DNA of 33,225 nucleotides from UBA7692 sp964650845 (GCA_964650845.1 CAZYXR010000034.1:1-33225); one strand, 5' to 3'; counted from the first letter of the stretch, positions 22,988 to 32,363 are shown. Notes: a model not told the origin generated them from the sequence alone. A program made the numbers and translations.

Positions 22988-23380
22988 ATGGAGTTTGACG
23001 AAGAATTATTGCGCCAGTTAGGCGATGACCTCCACGCTTGCCGCGAGTACCTCCGCCAAGTCTCTAGTGCTATGCGCAAAGGTGAAGTAAGTAAGTATCC
23101 CATTTTTGTTGCACACAGCGATGATGTCGATCTCGGTGTGCCCATCATTCACAAAGCCGAAATGGATTTAAACTGGAACTTCAGCGCCTCGCATTTAGAA
23201 GATTTCGTAAACCGTAAAATTGTACTCGAAACCAAAGTAGAGGAATTCAAAAAAGCCTACCGCGATCCGGCTCAGTTTATGTGCATTTTTTTAATGAATA
23301 ACGATACAGGGCATTTTGTTTTTATCCCCTTCGACCTCCGCGAGCACAAAGCACCAAACAGCAACCCCGAGTTGAATTAA
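22988..23380 (+). CDS. Conserved hypothetical protein (130 residues)
   Basis: A soluble protein starting at ATG (MEFDEELLRQLGDDLHACRE). Hydrophobic strands at YPIFVAHSDDVDLGVPII and QFMCIFLMNNDTGHFVFIPF, and helices at both ends, give an alpha/beta look. No signal peptide, membrane helix or recognisable catalytic motif. I cannot assign it. It is not obviously co-transcribed with the glycosyltransferase (107 bases upstream) and is convergent with the DUF4249 gene. Confidence 0.75.
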   Translation: MEFDEELLRQLGDDLHACREYLRQVSSAMRKGEVSKYPIFVAHSDDVDLGVPIIHKAEMDLNWNFSASHLEDFVNRKIVLETKVEEFKKAYRDPAQFMCIFLMNNDTGHFVFIPFDLREHKAPNSNPELN

Positions 23381-23436
23381 ATTACAGAACCTCTAAAGGC
23401 ATTCCAAGTAAAATGAGTTTTTAATGCTACTCATAT

Positions 23437-24450
23437 CTACTTTGGTATCACAATCGTGTAATACTGGCTCGCCAAGCCCGCCCACACACCAAGCCCCCCA
23501 TCTATGTTGCTCTTCACCACCACTGGCGATGAAAAAGGGCTGCCGCCTCCATCATTTTCTAGCGTAAAATAAAAGTCATACGAGCGGCTGTCTATATTCG
23601 ACCATTTCATGGTTACCGTATCCCCCTTTTCAAAAAACGAATACACCTCGGGCTTAATGTTTGCTCCCCTCGGGTAGCCTCGCTCTACCGGCAATGCTAT
23701 TGAAAGGCCTATAAAAAGTTTATCATCCCACACCGATTGTGTTCCGGGCAAGTAATAAGGTTCATCGTTGCGCTTCGTCCAATACCGCACAAAGTTTCCA
23801 AACGTTTTAGGAACAGTCAGGTTGTTATAAACCGCCATGTAGGTATCATCAGCAGGCGCATTCGGGCGCGGGCGCACCGTCAGCGAATCAATCCCTATTG
23901 CTTTGGGTATGGTGGTGTACGATGTTAGCACCTTGTCTTTTGCTTCTATCCGCAAATCGTAGCGCGTTTCTTCTTTACCCGTAAAAGAGCAACTGCCACC
24001 AAGTATGCAATTTATCAAATCGGGTATCGAATACACACACACATTCGGTATCGGCAATGCAGAGTCCGCACTGTAACCAAAAGTTTGCAGCAGTTGCTTC
24101 TTCTGTTCATCCGTAGCAGGCAAATCATTCAGGCAAAACTCAGTAAGTGCTATTGTATCGCTGCCGGTGGTAATGGTAATCTTGGCATCGTGCACAAAAT
24201 ACGCACCCAAATTATTGATGTTGATATTATCAAAAAATCCCTGCGATGTAGTAAGTAAAATAATCGGTGGTCGCCCTACTTCAATAGTGCCTTCCACCGC
24301 CATCTTTTCTTCTCCTTTCGGAATCTCCACATCTACAATTTTTGTACACGAGGTAGAAACTACACTCGCCATAAATAAGAATATTCCAAAAGCAATGTAT
24401 TTGAAGTAGCTGCTGCTGCTCACTGCCCACTGTTTGCTGCCTGCTTTCAT
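23437..24450 (-). CDS. DUF4249 lipoprotein, partner of the TonB receptor
   Basis: A 337-residue protein. A hydrophobic stretch and lipobox (FLFMASVVSTSC, Cys35) mark an outer-membrane lipoprotein. The rest fits DUF4249 (VEIPKGEEKMAVEGTIEVGR, ILLTTSQGFFDN, VHDAKITIT, YDLRIEAKDKVLTSYTTIPK). It overlaps the TonB receptor gene by 4 bases, the standard arrangement for this pair, and probably helps that receptor take up an unknown substrate. The first 16 residues (MKAGSKQWAVSSSSYF) are unusual: they are encoded by GGCAGCAAACAGTGGGCAGT and following GAGCAGCAGCAG, which looks like an intergenic repeat that became the start of the gene. Confidence 0.85.
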   Translation of the reverse strand: MKAGSKQWAVSSSSYFKYIAFGIFLFMASVVSTSCTKIVDVEIPKGEEKMAVEGTIEVGRPPIILLTTSQGFFDNININNLGAYFVHDAKITITTGSDTIALTEFCLNDLPATDEQKKQLLQTFGYSADSALPIPNVCVYSIPDLINCILGGSCSFTGKEETRYDLRIEAKDKVLTSYTTIPKAIGIDSLTVRPRPNAPADDTYMAVYNNLTVPKTFGNFVRYWTKRNDEPYYLPGTQSVWDDKLFIGLSIALPVERGYPRGANIKPEVYSFFEKGDTVTMKWSNIDSRSYDFYFTLENDGGGSPFSSPVVVKSNIDGGLGVWAGLASQYYTIVIPK

Positions 24451-26897
24451 CCTTTTTTCTTTTTCTTCAAATCAGTAAATCCAAACTTGAAATTCCATGT
24501 TATAGATGGCAATATCGGAAACAACGAAACCTGCTTTGCCCTAAATTTAAAATCCGGATCTTCTACTCCGCTTTCTTTCACTTTTCCTTCTACATCTCCG
24601 CTCGGGTCCATGTATAAAAAGTAAGGATTCAGTCGGTTGTAAGCGTTGTAAACACTCACCGTAATATCAGAATAGTAATTGCGCTTATGCGGAATAATAT
24701 AGGTAAACCCAAGGTCTAAGCGGTGATATGCCGGCAACTGATACCAATTGCGTTTGCCATATACAAATCTTGGCTCGCCTTCGTGTATGTAAAACGAAGT
24801 GGGCAATGTAGTGCGCTGCCCCGATGAAAACACAAATGTTGCGCTCACTTTCCACCGCTTGCTTATTTCATACATAGCTACTACGCTTAGGTCGTGCCTG
24901 CGGTCGTAGCGCGCTAAAAAAGTTTCCCCGTTGTTTATCTCCGGAAACTTCCGCCACGTCCATGCCAAAGTGTAACCCACCCATCCGGTAAATTTACCCA
25001 ATGCTTTTTTTACAAAAAACTCTGCTCCGGTGCTGTATCCTCTTCCGTAGGTAAACAAGTCTTCTACATCTACCGTTATCTGCCCCACTGCGCTTTCGCC
25101 ATATTCTATTTGGTTGCGCATGTCTTTGTAATACACCTCCACCGATGTTTCAAACATATCATCCTTAAAGTTATGGAAATACCCCACCGCATATTGTATG
25201 CCAATCTGAGGTTTCACTTTCAGGCTGCTCGGCACCCACAGATCTATCGGCAATGTAGTGTTCGACTGCGATACCAAATGCACATATTGATTGTTTACCG
25301 AAACCCCCAGTTTTATACTGTTGTTGCTGCCCAGCTTAAATCTTGCACTCAGGCGCGGCTCCACACCCCAATAGGTTTTTATGTTTTCGTTCTTTTTAAA
25401 ATGCAAGGTATCTACCGCTGTTCCTCTTTCATCAAATACTGTTTTTGAAAATGGCCCCACAAAATTGAACATAGAACCCCGCACACCAATATTGATTTTC
25501 AACCAGCGGGTAGCATCAAAATCATCTAAAAAATAGATAGCAGTTTCGTGTGCTCTTTTGGCTTCCTTATTAGTATTGTTAAAGCTCACACCTCCCGAGC
25601 TGCCGCTGGCTCTGTATGGGGTAAAGATGTGGTAGTTGTATTGCGCCCCAAACTGCATAAAGTGCCCTATTATAGGCGAGTAGTCAAAATCTAGTTTGCC
25701 CGTAAACTCCCGCACATTGCTGTTCACCCTAAAGTTAATATCCTGAAAATTGGTGTTTGCCGTAAACTCAAAATCATTGTAACAAAAAGTAGCATTGCCA
25801 AATAATTTACCGCTATACACGTGGTTCCATCTTGCTGTTACGGTGCGGTTACCCCATGGAAAATTAAAACCAAATGTACCACCCGGTGCGGTAAAGTTGA
25901 AAACATCGCGCCCAAAATATCCGCTCACATACACGCGATCTTTATCGCTGATGCGCCAGTTTAGTTTTGCATTCAGGTCATAAAAGTAATATCCGTTTCC
26001 GCCCCAGCGGCCACCGTCTATGCCTTTCAAAATTGGGCTGGTTATGGCATCAATGTACGTTCTGCGCCCCGAAACAATAAACGAGGCTTTGTCTTTCACA
26101 ATCGGCCCCTGCACAGTAAGACGCGAAGCAATCAATCCAATACCACCTTCTACTTCATACTTTTTCATGTTGCCTTCTTTCATGCCTACATCCACCACCG
26201 ATGAAATACGCCCTCCGTATTTTGCGGGCATTCCGCCTTTTATAACCGTGGTGTTTTTGATTGCATCACCATTAAACACCGAAAAGAAACCAAACAAATG
26301 CCCTGTGTTATACACCACCGCTTCATCCAGCAATACAAGGTTTTGGTCGGGGCCGCCACCACGCACATAAAAACCACTGTTGCCTTCGCCTGCACCGGCA
26401 ATGCCCGGCAGCAGTTGCAATGTTTTCAAAATATCAATCTCGCCCATCAAGGCAGGGATGGCTTTTGCCTGCTCTATCTTTATCTCTTGCCTGCCCATTT
26501 GCGAACTTTCTACATTTGCTTTGCGCTCGGCATTTATCACCACTTCTTCTGTAACAATAGCATTGGATGATAGCGCAAAATTTTTCCGTATTTCTTTGTC
26601 CATTATCACTTGATGCACCTGCGCTTTGTAGCCGAGATACGCAACCTTTAATGTGTAAGAGCCTGCCGGAAGTGTAATGCTGTAAAAGCCATATTCATTG
26701 CTGGCTGCACCCTTACCCAGCTCCACTACATATACCGTAGCGCCAAGCATAGACTCGCCACTGGTAGAGTCTTTCATATATCCCGACAGTGTAAACTTTT
26801 GCTCGGTTTTTTGTGCTTTTAATGAAAAAGTGCAGGATAAAAACAAAACAACAAGAATGGAAAATCTGAAAGCAATGAGTGTACTTTTATTACCCAT
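24447..26897 (-). CDS. TonB-dependent receptor with carboxypeptidase-like N-terminal domain
   Basis: The frame is open from a GTG at 26930; the ATG at 26897 (MGNKSTLIAFRFSILVV) gives the tighter signal peptide (ends KAQ) and is chosen, giving 816 residues. A CarboxypepD_reg-like domain comes first (FTLSGYMKDSTSGESMLGAT, then GFYSITLPAGSYTLKVAYLG). The plug follows with PGIAGAGEGNSGFYVRGGGP and NLVLLDEAVVYNTGHLFGFF, the typical RGG and gate loop. A 22-stranded barrel should follow (TVQGP, then many aromatic-rich strands) to a C-terminal FGFTDL. The ligand is unknown; the pairing with DUF4249 rather than SusD argues against a classical polysaccharide locus. Its gene overlaps the DUF4249 gene. 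Confidence 0.92.
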   Translation of the reverse strand: MGNKSTLIAFRFSILVVLFLSCTFSLKAQKTEQKFTLSGYMKDSTSGESMLGATVYVVELGKGAASNEYGFYSITLPAGSYTLKVAYLGYKAQVHQVIMDKEIRKNFALSSNAIVTEEVVINAERKANVESSQMGRQEIKIEQAKAIPALMGEIDILKTLQLLPGIAGAGEGNSGFYVRGGGPDQNLVLLDEAVVYNTGHLFGFFSVFNGDAIKNTTVIKGGMPAKYGGRISSVVDVGMKEGNMKKYEVEGGIGLIASRLTVQGPIVKDKASFIVSGRRTYIDAITSPILKGIDGGRWGGNGYYFYDLNAKLNWRISDKDRVYVSGYFGRDVFNFTAPGGTFGFNFPWGNRTVTARWNHVYSGKLFGNATFCYNDFEFTANTNFQDINFRVNSNVREFTGKLDFDYSPIIGHFMQFGAQYNYHIFTPYRASGSSGGVSFNNTNKEAKRAHETAIYFLDDFDATRWLKINIGVRGSMFNFVGPFSKTVFDERGTAVDTLHFKKNENIKTYWGVEPRLSARFKLGSNNSIKLGVSVNNQYVHLVSQSNTTLPIDLWVPSSLKVKPQIGIQYAVGYFHNFKDDMFETSVEVYYKDMRNQIEYGESAVGQITVDVEDLFTYGRGYSTGAEFFVKKALGKFTGWVGYTLAWTWRKFPEINNGETFLARYDRRHDLSVVAMYEISKRWKVSATFVFSSGQRTTLPTSFYIHEGEPRFVYGKRNWYQLPAYHRLDLGFTYIIPHKRNYYSDITVSVYNAYNRLNPYFLYMDPSGDVEGKVKESGVEDPDFKFRAKQVSLFPILPSITWNFKFGFTDLKKKKKG

Positions 26898-26948
26898 TTT
26901 TTTACATGTTGTTTTTATGAAAAATTTCACGGTGTTTTTTGTGCAGCG

Positions 26949-26976
26949 CGAAAATAGTTTCTAAATCGAAAGCAAA
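26949..26976 (-). promoter_or_regulatory. Candidate promoter of the TonB receptor operon
   Basis: On the minus strand, TTTG (26973-26976), 16 bases, then TATTTTCG (26949-26956), a variant of TAnnTTTG. It lies 18 bases before the GTG at 26930 and 51 before the ATG at 26897. That distance to the GTG is like those of the other candidate boxes here, so the GTG start remains possible. Confidence 0.35.
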
Positions 26977-27114
26977 GTGTGAAAATCAACGGCAGGTAAG
27001 AAATATAGCAAAATAGTGCTGCGGTATTCAATGGGCATTCCTTGAAAGCGAAAGTGCCATTGCGCCCGTTGCAACAATGTGTTGTGAGGGGTATCCACAT
27101 CACTTTCTCAAAAG

Positions 27115-27147
27115 TTGTATGGTTCAATCAAAAAACACTTACGTTTG
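27115..27147 (+). promoter_or_regulatory. Candidate promoter of ruvB-hemL
   Basis: TTG (27115-27117), 22 bases, then TACGTTTG (27140-27147), an exact TAnnTTTG. The box ends 17 bases before the ruvB ATG at 27165. Confidence 0.45.
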
Positions 27148-27164
27148 TTGCCATTAGTATTTCC

Positions 27165-28190
27165 ATGAATCCAAATTTAGTGCCCGATAAAAGTTTTACT
27201 CCCGCAGAGCAAGAAGTGGAGCGGGCGTTGCGCCCAAAACAAATTGCCGAGTTTACGGGGCAACCGCAGATTATTGAAAACCTTTTTGTGTTTATCGAGG
27301 CTGCAAAAATGCGTAACGAAGCACTCGACCATGTGTTGTTACACGGCCCCCCGGGTTTAGGTAAAACTACCTTGTCGCATATTGTAGCAAACGAAATGGG
27401 GGTAGGCATAAAAGTTACTTCGGGTCCGGTGCTCGAAAAGCCTGGCGACCTTGCCGGGCTGCTTACCAACCTTGAACCCAACGATGTGTTGTTTATTGAT
27501 GAAATCCACAGGCTTGGAGTGGTGGTAGAAGAATATTTGTACAGCGCAATGGAAGATTACAAAATCGACATCATGATCGATTCGGGTCCTAATGCCCGCA
27601 CTGTGCAAATCAATCTCAATCCATTTACATTGGTAGGCGCCACCACGCGCAGTGGCTTGCTCACCTCTCCGTTGCGCTCGCGCTTTGGCATCACTTGCCG
27701 TTTAGAATACTACGATGCCGAAGTGCTCAAAAAAATATTATTGCGCTCGGCCGAAATTCTTAAAGTAGAAATTGACCCCAAAGCAGCACTCGAAATTGCC
27801 CGCAGAAGCCGCGGCACACCCCGCATTGCCAATCTTTTATTGAGGCGTGTACGCGATTTTGCTCAGGTAAAAGGAAAAGGCGATATCACACTCGATATTG
27901 CAAAGTTTTCGCTCGAAGCCTTAAATGTAGATCAGCATGGTTTAGATGAAATGGATAATCGTATTCTTTCTGCAATCATAGATAAGTTCAAAGGCGGGCC
28001 AGTAGGCATTACCACAATTGCTACAGCGGTAGGAGAGGAGCCGGGTACCATAGAAGAAGTGTATGAACCTTTTTTGATAAAAGAAGGGTTTTTAAAGCGC
28101 ACACCGCGTGGTAGAGAAGCTACTGAAATTGCCTATAAACATCTTGGCAAAACTCCGCCAGCCATGCGCCATAGCCTGTTTGACGAGTAA
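27165..28190 (+). CDS. ruvB: Holliday junction branch-migration ATPase RuvB
   Basis: The ATG at 27165 (MNPNLVPDKSFTPAEQEVER) is the family's usual start; upstream codons are open but have no homology-like content. The protein is 341 residues, a normal size. Walker A is GPPGLGKT (61-68), Walker B FIDEIHRL, sensor 1 GATTRSG, the arginine finger in LRSRFG, and the winged-helix C terminus with PFLIKEGFLKRTPRGR. RuvB is the hexameric motor that moves Holliday junctions with RuvA. It is followed 30 bases on by hemL, which probably shares its transcript. A candidate promoter lies just upstream. Confidence 0.98.
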   Translation: MNPNLVPDKSFTPAEQEVERALRPKQIAEFTGQPQIIENLFVFIEAAKMRNEALDHVLLHGPPGLGKTTLSHIVANEMGVGIKVTSGPVLEKPGDLAGLLTNLEPNDVLFIDEIHRLGVVVEEYLYSAMEDYKIDIMIDSGPNARTVQINLNPFTLVGATTRSGLLTSPLRSRFGITCRLEYYDAEVLKKILLRSAEILKVEIDPKAALEIARRSRGTPRIANLLLRRVRDFAQVKGKGDITLDIAKFSLEALNVDQHGLDEMDNRILSAIIDKFKGGPVGITTIATAVGEEPGTIEEVYEPFLIKEGFLKRTPRGREATEIAYKHLGKTPPAMRHSLFDE

Positions 28191-28220
28191 ATTCACTGTT
28201 TTCATTTCAAATTCATTTTT

Positions 28221-29498
28221 TTGAACAACGACCTACTTTTTGCCGAAGCCAAAAAACATATTCCCGGAGGTGTAAATTCACCCGTGCGCGCATTTAATAG
28301 TGTAGGCGGCACACCTGTTTTTATCAATTCTGCTAAGGGTGCTTATCTTTTTGACGAAGTAGGAAAAAGCTACATAGATTTTATCAATTCATGGGGACCA
28401 ATGATACTTGGTCATGCCAATGAAACTGTAGTTGCCGAAGTGCAAAAGCAATTGCAATCTTCGCTTAGTTTTGGAGCGCCTACCAGCTTAGAAACAGCAG
28501 TAGCCAAACTGATAAAGCAACTGTGCCCAAATGTAGATTTGGTGCGTATGGTAAACAGTGGTACCGAGGCCTGCATGAGCGCATTGCGCGTAGCGCGGGG
28601 GTTTACAGGTAAAAACAAGTTCATAAAGTTTGAAGGTAACTATCACGGTCATGCCGATCCATTTTTGGTAAAAGCAGGTAGCGGTGTTGCTTCGCTTGGC
28701 ATACATAATGTGGCTGGTGTTACCAAAGGCTCTGCCGAAGATACGCTTGTTGCTCCCTACAATAATTTACAGGCAGTACAAGATTTGATTACAAAACATA
28801 AAGGAGAAATTGCTGCAATTATTCTTGAACCGGTGGCCGGAAACATGGGTTGTATTCCACCGCAAAATAATTTTTTGCAAGGCTTGCGCAGCATCTGCAA
28901 TCACGAAAACATTGTATTGATTTTTGATGAAGTAATGACAGGCTTTCGCTTGGCAAAAGGTGGTGCGCAAGAAGTGTTTGGTGTAGATGCAGATTTAATT
29001 TGTTATGGAAAAATTATTGGCGGAGGAATGCCCGTTGGTGCTTATGGCGGTAAGCAACATTTGATGGAAAGCGTTGCTCCCGTAGGTAAAGTGTATCAGG
29101 CCGGAACATTGAGCGGAAACCCAATTGCCATGCGGGCGGGCCTCACTACTCTTAGCATTTTAAGTGCTGATGATTCTGTGTATCAACATATCAATACTGT
29201 TACTAAAACTTTAGAAGCAGGCTTGCAATTTGCATTCGGACAAAAAAGTATTCCTGTGCAGATAAATCGTGTGGGAAGCATGATCAGTATTCATTTCAGC
29301 GAACATCCAATAGTTGATTTTGAAAGCGCTGCAAATGCCAATAATGAGTTGTTCAAAAAGTATTTTCATTTCTGCTTGCAATATGGTGTTTACTTGCCGC
29401 CATCGCCTTTTGAAACATGGTTTGTTTCAAATGCAATAACGCAAACAGAAATAGATAAAACACTGAGTGTTACACAAGCCTTTGTAGCAAGCCTGTAG
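28221..29498 (+). CDS. hemL: Glutamate-1-semialdehyde 2,1-aminomutase
   Basis: A 425-residue protein; the start is TTG at 28221 (MNNDLLFAEAKKHIPGGVNS), since no ATG comes before the conserved start. PIPGGVNSPVRAF-like entry, VNSGTEACMSALRVAR, NYHGHADPFL, IFDEVMTGFR (the Asp that binds the PLP ring nitrogen), and the PLP lysine K264 in YGKIIGGGMPVGAYGG are all as in HemL. The enzyme makes 5-aminolevulinate from glutamate-1-semialdehyde in the C5 route of haem synthesis. It ends 3 bases before the stop of the beta-helix gene on the other strand. Confidence 0.97.
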   Translation: MNNDLLFAEAKKHIPGGVNSPVRAFNSVGGTPVFINSAKGAYLFDEVGKSYIDFINSWGPMILGHANETVVAEVQKQLQSSLSFGAPTSLETAVAKLIKQLCPNVDLVRMVNSGTEACMSALRVARGFTGKNKFIKFEGNYHGHADPFLVKAGSGVASLGIHNVAGVTKGSAEDTLVAPYNNLQAVQDLITKHKGEIAAIILEPVAGNMGCIPPQNNFLQGLRSICNHENIVLIFDEVMTGFRLAKGGAQEVFGVDADLICYGKIIGGGMPVGAYGGKQHLMESVAPVGKVYQAGTLSGNPIAMRAGLTTLSILSADDSVYQHINTVTKTLEAGLQFAFGQKSIPVQINRVGSMISIHFSEHPIVDFESAANANNELFKKYFHFCLQYGVYLPPSPFETWFVSNAITQTEIDKTLSVTQAFVASL

Positions 29499-29501
29499 TG
29501 T

Positions 29502-30743
29502 CTAATTCTGCGTTAGTTTTACTTGATTCAAACTTGGCAAAGTGCAATTTACTTTGTTAGCATCTTTGCTTATGTTCTTGCCTTTGTTGGCAAGGTCTAA
29601 GTTTACAAACTCCACATTGCCGTTGTTGCGAACACAAATTCGGTACTCGTCTTTTACATTTCCGTACGAGTCTAAATACTTTGGATTTACCGATCCATCA
29701 AACACAATCTCTGGAACTTTATCGCCAAACATAGCTGTAAATAATTGTCCAAATGCAACACTTACATCCGGTTTTCCGTTGCCGCGCTCTATTACATTGT
29801 CGTGAAAGCTGATGCCACCCGGAAACGGATCGTACAAAGTATCTTTAAATGGCTTTTGCAACGAAGCGTACGATACAATTGCCGCACTNNNNNNNNNNAA
29901 AGTATTGTGCCCTTTTATCTCGTTATTAAAAACCTGGCATTCGTTGGTAGCCATTACAATAACGCCTGTACCTGCCGGAATTTCTGCAACCACCGTGCCT
30001 TTTACTCCAAAGTTGTTTACGTTGTTATTGATAATTTTATTGTTGAAAATTCGGCAGCGGCTACCATTTTTTACTGGCAATTCGGGTAAGTCGAAAACCA
30101 AAATACCGCCAGTGTTGTTTTCGCATAAATTATCGAGTACATCCGCGTCCACACAATTTTCAATTTCAATGCCCGCCACATTATCGTGCACATGGCAATT
30201 CTTTACAACAATATTTTTCGATTGCCCAACATATCCGCCTGCATCGCTGCTTCCAAATATCTCGCAATTATCCATCAACACATTTGTGCAGCCCACCGGG
30301 TAAAGTCCATACGAACCATTTTGTGTAGAATGTAATTTAGACCAGCCCACTTTTAAATTGCGAAAAGTGATGCCGTTTGCATCCTGCACTTTTATACAAT
30401 CGCCTTTTGCATCCATAATGGTGAAATTTTCCAACACCACGCCATCGGCTGTAATGCGCATACCTTCTGCCCCATCTTTTTGCCCTTTAAAACTTAGTAT
30501 GGTTTTGTCTTTTCCTTGGCCTCGAATGATGATGTTTTTTACACCATCCAACACAAGTGGCCGAACGAAAGTGAAAGTTCCTTCGGGCAACTCGATGATG
30601 TCTCCGTCTTTGGCATTTGCAAATTTTTCTTGCAACTGAGTTTCAAAATCATTGTTTGCTGCCGATGATGAAGATTGATTGTTGCATGAAACTAACAACA
30701 TGCCGGCAATTGCAAAAGCAATAAACGAAAGGCGAATATTCAT
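29502..30743 (-). CDS. Parallel beta-helix lipoprotein
   Basis: A 413-codon frame. Signal peptide and lipobox end at MLLVSC (Cys20). About 35-330 is a right-handed parallel beta-helix: an entry like pectate-lyase proteins (LQEKFANAKDGDIIELPEGT), then repeated rungs such as NGITFRNLKVGWSKL, NVLMDNCEIFGSSD, NIVVKNCHVHDN and CRIFNNKIINNN. Family TIGR03805 (parallel beta-helix repeat with two lyase-like domains) fits. No catalytic residues can be assigned, so a carbohydrate-binding or lyase role is a guess. Ten N (29889-29898) lie in the coding sequence; both flanks are in the same frame, so the gap length is likely right modulo 3. Confidence 0.85.
   Translation of the reverse strand: MNIRLSFIAFAIAGMLLVSCNNQSSSSAANNDFETQLQEKFANAKDGDIIELPEGTFTFVRPLVLDGVKNIIIRGQGKDKTILSFKGQKDGAEGMRITADGVVLENFTIMDAKGDCIKVQDANGITFRNLKVGWSKLHSTQNGSYGLYPVGCTNVLMDNCEIFGSSDAGGYVGQSKNIVVKNCHVHDNVAGIEIENCVDADVLDNLCENNTGGILVFDLPELPVKNGSRCRIFNNKIINNNVNNFGVKGTVVAEIPAGTGVIVMATNECQVFNNEIKGHNTXXXXSAAIVSYASLQKPFKDTLYDPFPGGISFHDNVIERGNGKPDVSVAFGQLFTAMFGDKVPEIVFDGSVNPKYLDSYGNVKDEYRICVRNNGNVEFVNLDLANKGKNISKDANKVNCTLPSLNQVKLTQN
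29889..29898. other. Assembly gap (10 N) inside the beta-helix gene
   Basis: Ten unknown bases between HNT and SAAIVSY. The translated frame is the same on both sides. Confidence 0.95.
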
Positions 30744-30764
30744 GGATGTAAATTTTTTGATGTG

Positions 30765-30772
30765 CGAATATA
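30765..30772 (-). promoter_or_regulatory. Candidate -7 box for the beta-helix lipoprotein gene
   Basis: Minus strand TATATTCG followed by CAC, 21 bases before the start codon, identical over 11 bases to the box before DUF1573. It overlaps by two bases a plus-strand TATGTTTC (30771-30778) that could serve the divergent PP-loop gene. Confidence 0.4.
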
Positions 30773-30821
30773 TGTTTCTAATTACAATTGCCTTAGTAAA
30801 GAAAACATACTAAAATGCACC

Positions 30822-31541
30822 ATGATAAATGCTGTAATGAACTGGAGCGGAGGCAAAGATTCTTCGCTTTCACTATGGAAAGTATTAAGCCAAAAAGAAG
30901 TGCATGTACAATGTTTGCTAACTACTATCAATAGTGCCAACGATAGAATTTCGATGCACGGTGTGCGCAGTGCTTTGCTCGAAAAGCAAGCAGATGCAAT
31001 TGGGCTGCCATTGCAAAAAATTCTACTGCCCGAAATGCCAACCATGAGTGTGTATGATGAGGTGATGCAAAATGCCATGAACATTCTCAAACAGCAAAAT
31101 GTAACTCATTCAATTTTTGGCGATATTTTTTTAGAAGATTTAAAGGCATACAGAGATAGCAAATTGGCAACGGTCGGCTTGCAAGGTATTTACCCTTTGT
31201 GGCAATGCAACTCAAAAGAATTGATGCGAATGTTTATTGATAATGGCTTTAAAGCGGTGTTGGTGTGTGTAAATGAAAAGTATTTAGATAAGTCTTTTTG
31301 CGGCCGATTGATAGATGATGATTTATTGGAAATGCTACCTGAAAATGTAGATCCATGCGGTGAAAACGGAGAGTATCATTCTTTTGTTTTTGATGGGCCT
31401 CTTTTTAAAAAACCTATTGATTACAATATTGGCAAAATGGTCTATCGCAACTACGCAAAACCAAGCACTGATGATGATAATTGCCATAGCAATTCATCGG
31501 GCTATGACACTGGTTTTTGGTATGTAGATTTGCTTGAGTAG
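30822..31541 (+). CDS. Dph6-like ATP-binding PP-loop protein (diphthine--ammonia ligase family)
   Basis: The ATG at 30822 is chosen (MINAVMNWSGGKDSSLSLWK); the 20 upstream codons are open but lack conservation-like content. The protein is 239 residues. The PP-loop is SGGKDS (9-14). Further motifs typical of the Dph6/ATPase-type family are MHGVRSALLEKQADAIGLPL, HSIFGDIFLEDLKAYRD and VDPCGENGEYHSFVFDGPLF. In eukaryotes and archaea Dph6 amidates diphthine on elongation factor 2; bacteria lack that residue, so the substrate here is unknown. It ends immediately before the prmA stop codon on the other strand. Confidence 0.88.
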   Translation: MINAVMNWSGGKDSSLSLWKVLSQKEVHVQCLLTTINSANDRISMHGVRSALLEKQADAIGLPLQKILLPEMPTMSVYDEVMQNAMNILKQQNVTHSIFGDIFLEDLKAYRDSKLATVGLQGIYPLWQCNSKELMRMFIDNGFKAVLVCVNEKYLDKSFCGRLIDDDLLEMLPENVDPCGENGEYHSFVFDGPLFKKPIDYNIGKMVYRNYAKPSTDDDNCHSNSSGYDTGFWYVDLLE

Positions 31542-32363
31542 TTAGTTGAGTTGAAACTTCATTGCAACCCATTCGCCTTTTTGTATCAACTGTTTTTCTT
31601 GTAACGAAAGCGAAGCGCATAGTTCGCGAATTGCGAGCAAATCTTGCTCAATAAAACCACTTAGTAATACTTCACCTTTTGGGTTTAACAGTGGCATCCA
31701 ATGTTGTAGATGTTCAACAATAATGTGGCGGTTGATGTTTGCCAAAATTACATCAAATTTTTCGTCAATTGCTGTTGCTGCATCACTTAGTCGAGCATCA
31801 ATATTAGTGCTGTTACGTTGAGCATTTTCTATAGCATTTTCATAAGCCCACTCTTCGTGGTCAATAGCTACGGGTACTTCTACTCCCAATTTACTTGCAA
31901 GAATGGCAAGCACACCCGTGCCCGAACCCATGTCCAACAAAGATTTGTTTTTGAAGTCCATCTCTAACATCAGCGTTATCATTGATGAGGTTGTTGCATG
32001 ATGCCCGGTTCCGAAACTCATTTTTGGTTCAATAATCAATTCTATTTCGGTGTTCATGGGCGCGTGAAAAGGGGCGCGAATGCCAACTTTTTCCGCTATC
32101 ACAACCGGAGGGAAGTTCTTCTCCCATTCTTCGTTCCAGTTTTTTTGCTCAATCACATTTACTGCAAATTGCACATGCCCAAGATTGTTCGCATCCAATG
32201 TCAGTCGCACTTCTCCGTCATCTATGGCATCGGCTTTTATAAATGCCCGCACAGAAATATTGGTTTCTTCAAAACCTTCAAAAGGTAAATCGGAAAGCAG
32301 TGCAATTAACCATTGCTGCTCATCTTCGGACGAAGAAAAAAATTCGTATTGTAAGTATTGCAT
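31542..32363 (-). CDS. prmA: Ribosomal protein L11 methyltransferase
   Basis: A 273-residue protein. The N-terminal substrate-recognition domain (about 1-95) ends in NWNEEWEKNFPP. PKMSFGTGHHATT marks the linker into the catalytic domain, motif I is LLDMGSGTGVLAILASKLG, motif II VAIDHEEWAYENA, and the PrmA form of motif IV is VILANINRHII. It trimethylates amino groups of L11. It starts 33 bases after the lysS stop codon on the same strand and may be co-transcribed with it. Confidence 0.93.
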   Translation of the reverse strand: MQYLQYEFFSSSEDEQQWLIALLSDLPFEGFEETNISVRAFIKADAIDDGEVRLTLDANNLGHVQFAVNVIEQKNWNEEWEKNFPPVVIAEKVGIRAPFHAPMNTEIELIIEPKMSFGTGHHATTSSMITLMLEMDFKNKSLLDMGSGTGVLAILASKLGVEVPVAIDHEEWAYENAIENAQRNSTNIDARLSDAATAIDEKFDVILANINRHIIVEHLQHWMPLLNPKGEVLLSGFIEQDLLAIRELCASLSLQEKQLIQKGEWVAMKFQLN

